A DNA stretch of 64,000 nucleotides, from contig NC_063057.1 of the NCBI RefSeq assembly GCF_018812025.1, positions 18,686,638 through 18,750,637 on the forward strand. The letters are read 5' to 3'. The notes beneath the pieces are model-generated. The model searched no databases and had not been told where the DNA came from. It was given only the letters and a program-made list of their open reading frames with translations. Source of the stretch: Megalobrama amblycephala. Taxonomy: Eukaryota > Chordata > Actinopteri > Cypriniformes > Xenocyprididae. Positions 61,401-64,000 of this stretch are shown here, in pieces. Within the stretch, counting starts at the first letter, position 1, and each line of letters opens with the position of its first letter. The position numbers were made by a program, and so were the translations under genes.

Positions 61401-64000
61401 GACCACATCAGGGAATGCAAAGCTGGACTTAGAGCTAAAAGACAAGGGAAATTACTCTCCAAAGAAAAGAAGCACTCTAAACTAATTCCGTAAAGTGCTT
61501 CTGAGCGCCATGTTGGAGTCTTGGAGAACTTGTGTGTAGCGCCGAGAGAAAAAAAAAAAAAAAAACAGCACTGTAAATTCCTTTCCGAAAATGCACAGGG
61601 TAGCTGTAAGAACGTCATCATTGTATAATGAAGACAGATTTGGTATGTGGGCGTCAAACTGATCCAGACAGACATGAGGTCTGTTTTTTTATTTGATGGT
61701 TCTGCTATACGTTCAGGGAGACATTTGGGAGCTAATCTGGCTATTAATGTTAGTAACAATAGCAAGGATTGCATCTAAATCCCACATCACTGATGGTCAC
61801 AGACAGGCATGTACAGAGACCACAGACATGTAATAACTCAATAGTGAACAAGTCGTCACTTCTCCATTCAAAACAGTTTGATAGAGCTAGAGAGAAGCAT
61901 TAATTACAAACAGACATGGAGATACAGCAGATGCAGGTATAAATATATTATATAAATAGACAGACCCGTAGATCACTGACAAGCTATGCAATATCGCGTT
62001 CATTATCGCAGATGAATCGCCTTCGATAATGAACGCGATATTGCGTAGCTTGTCAATGAACTACGGCTCTGTCTATTAAATGCCGCTCCATTTGAAAGTA
62101 GGTGATGGCGATTTAGCGGTAATCAGGGAACCGGCTTTACTGACGAAATGCGCGTGACAATCGCATGCGATTATCGCCCAGCCCTAATTATATATATATA
62201 TAAATAAATGTCTATAATATGGCACATGCATTTTGATTCTTTACACACAAGTAATGTTGTCCAATGACTTGTTTGCATTATTTAGCCAAAATTAAATTGT
62301 AAAATTAATTTTAAAATGTAAGGAATCTTACACTGTTTCAATTTAGGCTACTGTATTGTATATGTTGGATATATGTTGAAGTGCTGTTGAAGTTGGGACA
62401 TAGCTTTTAATGGTGAGAATCAGGCTCTCAAAAAATTTTATCAAAATTTAGATAAAGATTTATCGGCCAATATATCAGCTTTGAAATATAAAGAATTACC
62501 GGAAACAGCTAAAATTTTCATATCAATGCATGCCTAAATTACTACTAAATATAAAAACTATATTTATAATTACAGACAACCACTTTACTGACAATCATTA
62601 AGTTGACAAACAGCCAATCAACCAAAACTCATAGAACAAAAACAAAGTTGGCAGGGAAAATATATTCATGTAAATTCATTTTATTGTCATCCAGTTGGGA
62701 AAGGGGAAAAAAATAAAAAATAAAAATTCTGATTATAAATTAAAAGCAAGCAGCATGATTTATACGATTAAGTTTAATACGCGAGTTATGGGCTTGTTCA
62801 AATGTCTGAAGGCACACTGGCACAGTCACATTTACGGTAGTTTAACGAATTTTCACAGGCAAAATCCAGCAATTTCAATAGGAATTGAGCAGATTTAGTT
62901 GACCAACAGAAAGCTGCTTGGTTTGAAAGGGACTTCTGCATGGGCTGTGCCTGAAAATTTCGCTAATTTGTCCGAACTTAACTATATGCAATAGTATTAA
63001 CGATGCTTGTCTAAACACCTTTGGTCACAAGCAGAACTCTGGGGCTGATGAGTGACGTTCAATTGAACCCAAAAGGATTCCTGTCTAAAATGTCAACAAT
63101 AGACCACTTAAGCTGCTCTTAAGGAACAAGTGGTGAACTTCAATACACAAAAGCACCAAAAATACATCCAAACAGCTGCTGATCTGCCTTGTAACCAAAA
63201 ATGTCAGCACCATGCTGTGTAGGATCTGGTCTGTGACGCACTGCTAAAAATAGAGGGTTTCAGACGTGCACAAGCCTAGTCTCGGTTTTACACTTACAGC
63301 CGATGCCATGATGACAGATATGAGTAATTCTGTTTTGACGGTACCACATCTCGAATTCTTGCAGACATACCTATGCATGCAGAATTCAATACGCAGTTAA
63401 GTGAAAACTGTCCCAGCAGCCAAAAGAGAATTTATATACTGCTGAGCAGGAGGTAGGATCGGAGTACAAAATGCCTACCTTTTTGTAGATTTTCAAAGTT
63501 TAGATATATCTGAGACCACAATGAAACTGAAGGCCATTTTGTTCACATTTTCATTTATGAATGATTACAGATGCTTGATTCTGGACTCAAATCAACAAAA
63601 ATAAATCAAAGCAGATATATTCATCCTATTATTTTTATTCAGCAAAGGTTATTATGGACAATTATTGTAAAAAGAAAATCTAAGCTGGAGTATATAGCTT
63701 TAAAAAAAAAAAAGTCAATATCAAATAACTCAAAATACGTTGAGTGAACATGAATTTGAGTGGTGACCCAAACAAATCACTGAATCAGACTTTGAAGCAG
63801 ACAAACTTCTCAACTCCACCTGGATTTGTTTTTGGGGATAACAATAGTTCAACCAAAAATGAAAAATATAGTCATTATTTAATTTAAACTTTAATTCGTA
63901 TATAAACTATGATCAACACAATTACATAGAGCTCATCAAATATTGTAAACAAAAGGTCAACTGTACTTGTTTGATGTGCAAGAACAAACCTCATTGGTTC
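58481..64000 (-). other. ppp1r12a: Intron 1 of ppp1r12a (partial)
   Basis: At least 5.5 kb. It includes an inverted repeat fragment at about 59000-59095, a diverged copy of the 209-bp repeat (62810-62945) and a hairpin/hAT remnant (61968-62187). I looked for the KVKF and DGAVFLAACSSGD segments of exon 1 and did not find them. Confidence 0.8.
61968..62187. mobile_element. hAT-like remnant with a near-perfect hairpin
   Basis: Arms at 61968-62008 and 62026-62066 are inverted copies with few mismatches (AATATCGCGTTCATTATCG and CGATAATGAACGCGATATT). The right boundary ATTATCGCCCAGCCCTAA is a typical hAT-like end; the left end is not visible. Confidence 0.6.

Noticed and set aside
61310..61774. 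154-codon minus-strand frame in intron 1
   Set aside because: No homology recognised, crosses an oligo-A tract, no splice or promoter support.
58481..64000. Exon 1 of ppp1r12a
   Set aside because: No reading of the expected KVKF or FLAACSSGD segments on either strand, so it must lie beyond the window.

Overview
The window is vertebrate genomic DNA, most likely from a teleost and probably a cyprinid. This rests on very AT-rich introns, long CA and TA microsatellites, and many nested hAT-like and TTAA-flanked miniature transposons of the kind common in carp and zebrafish genomes. The species itself is an inference. There is no bacterial or viral gene content and no CRISPR array.

One protein-coding gene fills most of the window on the minus strand: ppp1r12a (MYPT1), the myosin phosphatase targeting subunit that holds the PP1 catalytic subunit on myosin. 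I could place 25 coding exons with consistent splice phases from 58480 down to 10846. They give 971 codons plus a stop. The first exon, which would carry the start codon, the KVKF PP1-docking motif and the first ankyrin repeat, lies beyond 64000. In transcript order the exons encode ankyrin repeats (58480-45695), an acidic Ser/Glu region (43260-43100), the conserved GLRKTG block (39480-39259), a variable Ser/Thr-rich central region (38788-34065), the two inhibitory ROCK phosphorylation sites RRSTQG (33372-31607) and RRSTGV (28803-28676), a 17-nt microexon (22914-22898), and a C-terminal coiled coil ending in a leucine zipper (22548-10846). The 3' UTR probably runs to about 9155, where the first AATAAA after the stop is found.

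Two parts of the gene look unusual. First, there are two homologous terminal exons. The conventional last exon at 10932-10846 ends in SKLSK. A second exon at 15460-15326 encodes a diverged copy of the same leucine zipper, six residues longer before the zipper, with its own stop and a different tail. Second, a 108-nt phase-0 open block at 41363-41256, flanked by good splice signals, carries a second, diverged version of the GLRKTG motif and would make an in-frame cassette exon. A GC-AG intron also sits directly at the inhibitory phosphorylation site.

Region 1-9154 lies downstream of the gene and holds no recognisable gene, only interspersed repeats including a three-level nest at about 5586-7765. 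The introns carry many foldback and hAT-like elements. Several have readable target-site duplications, notably a 1211-bp hAT-like insertion at 54203-55413 for which an unoccupied copy of the target lies 0.4 kb further on.
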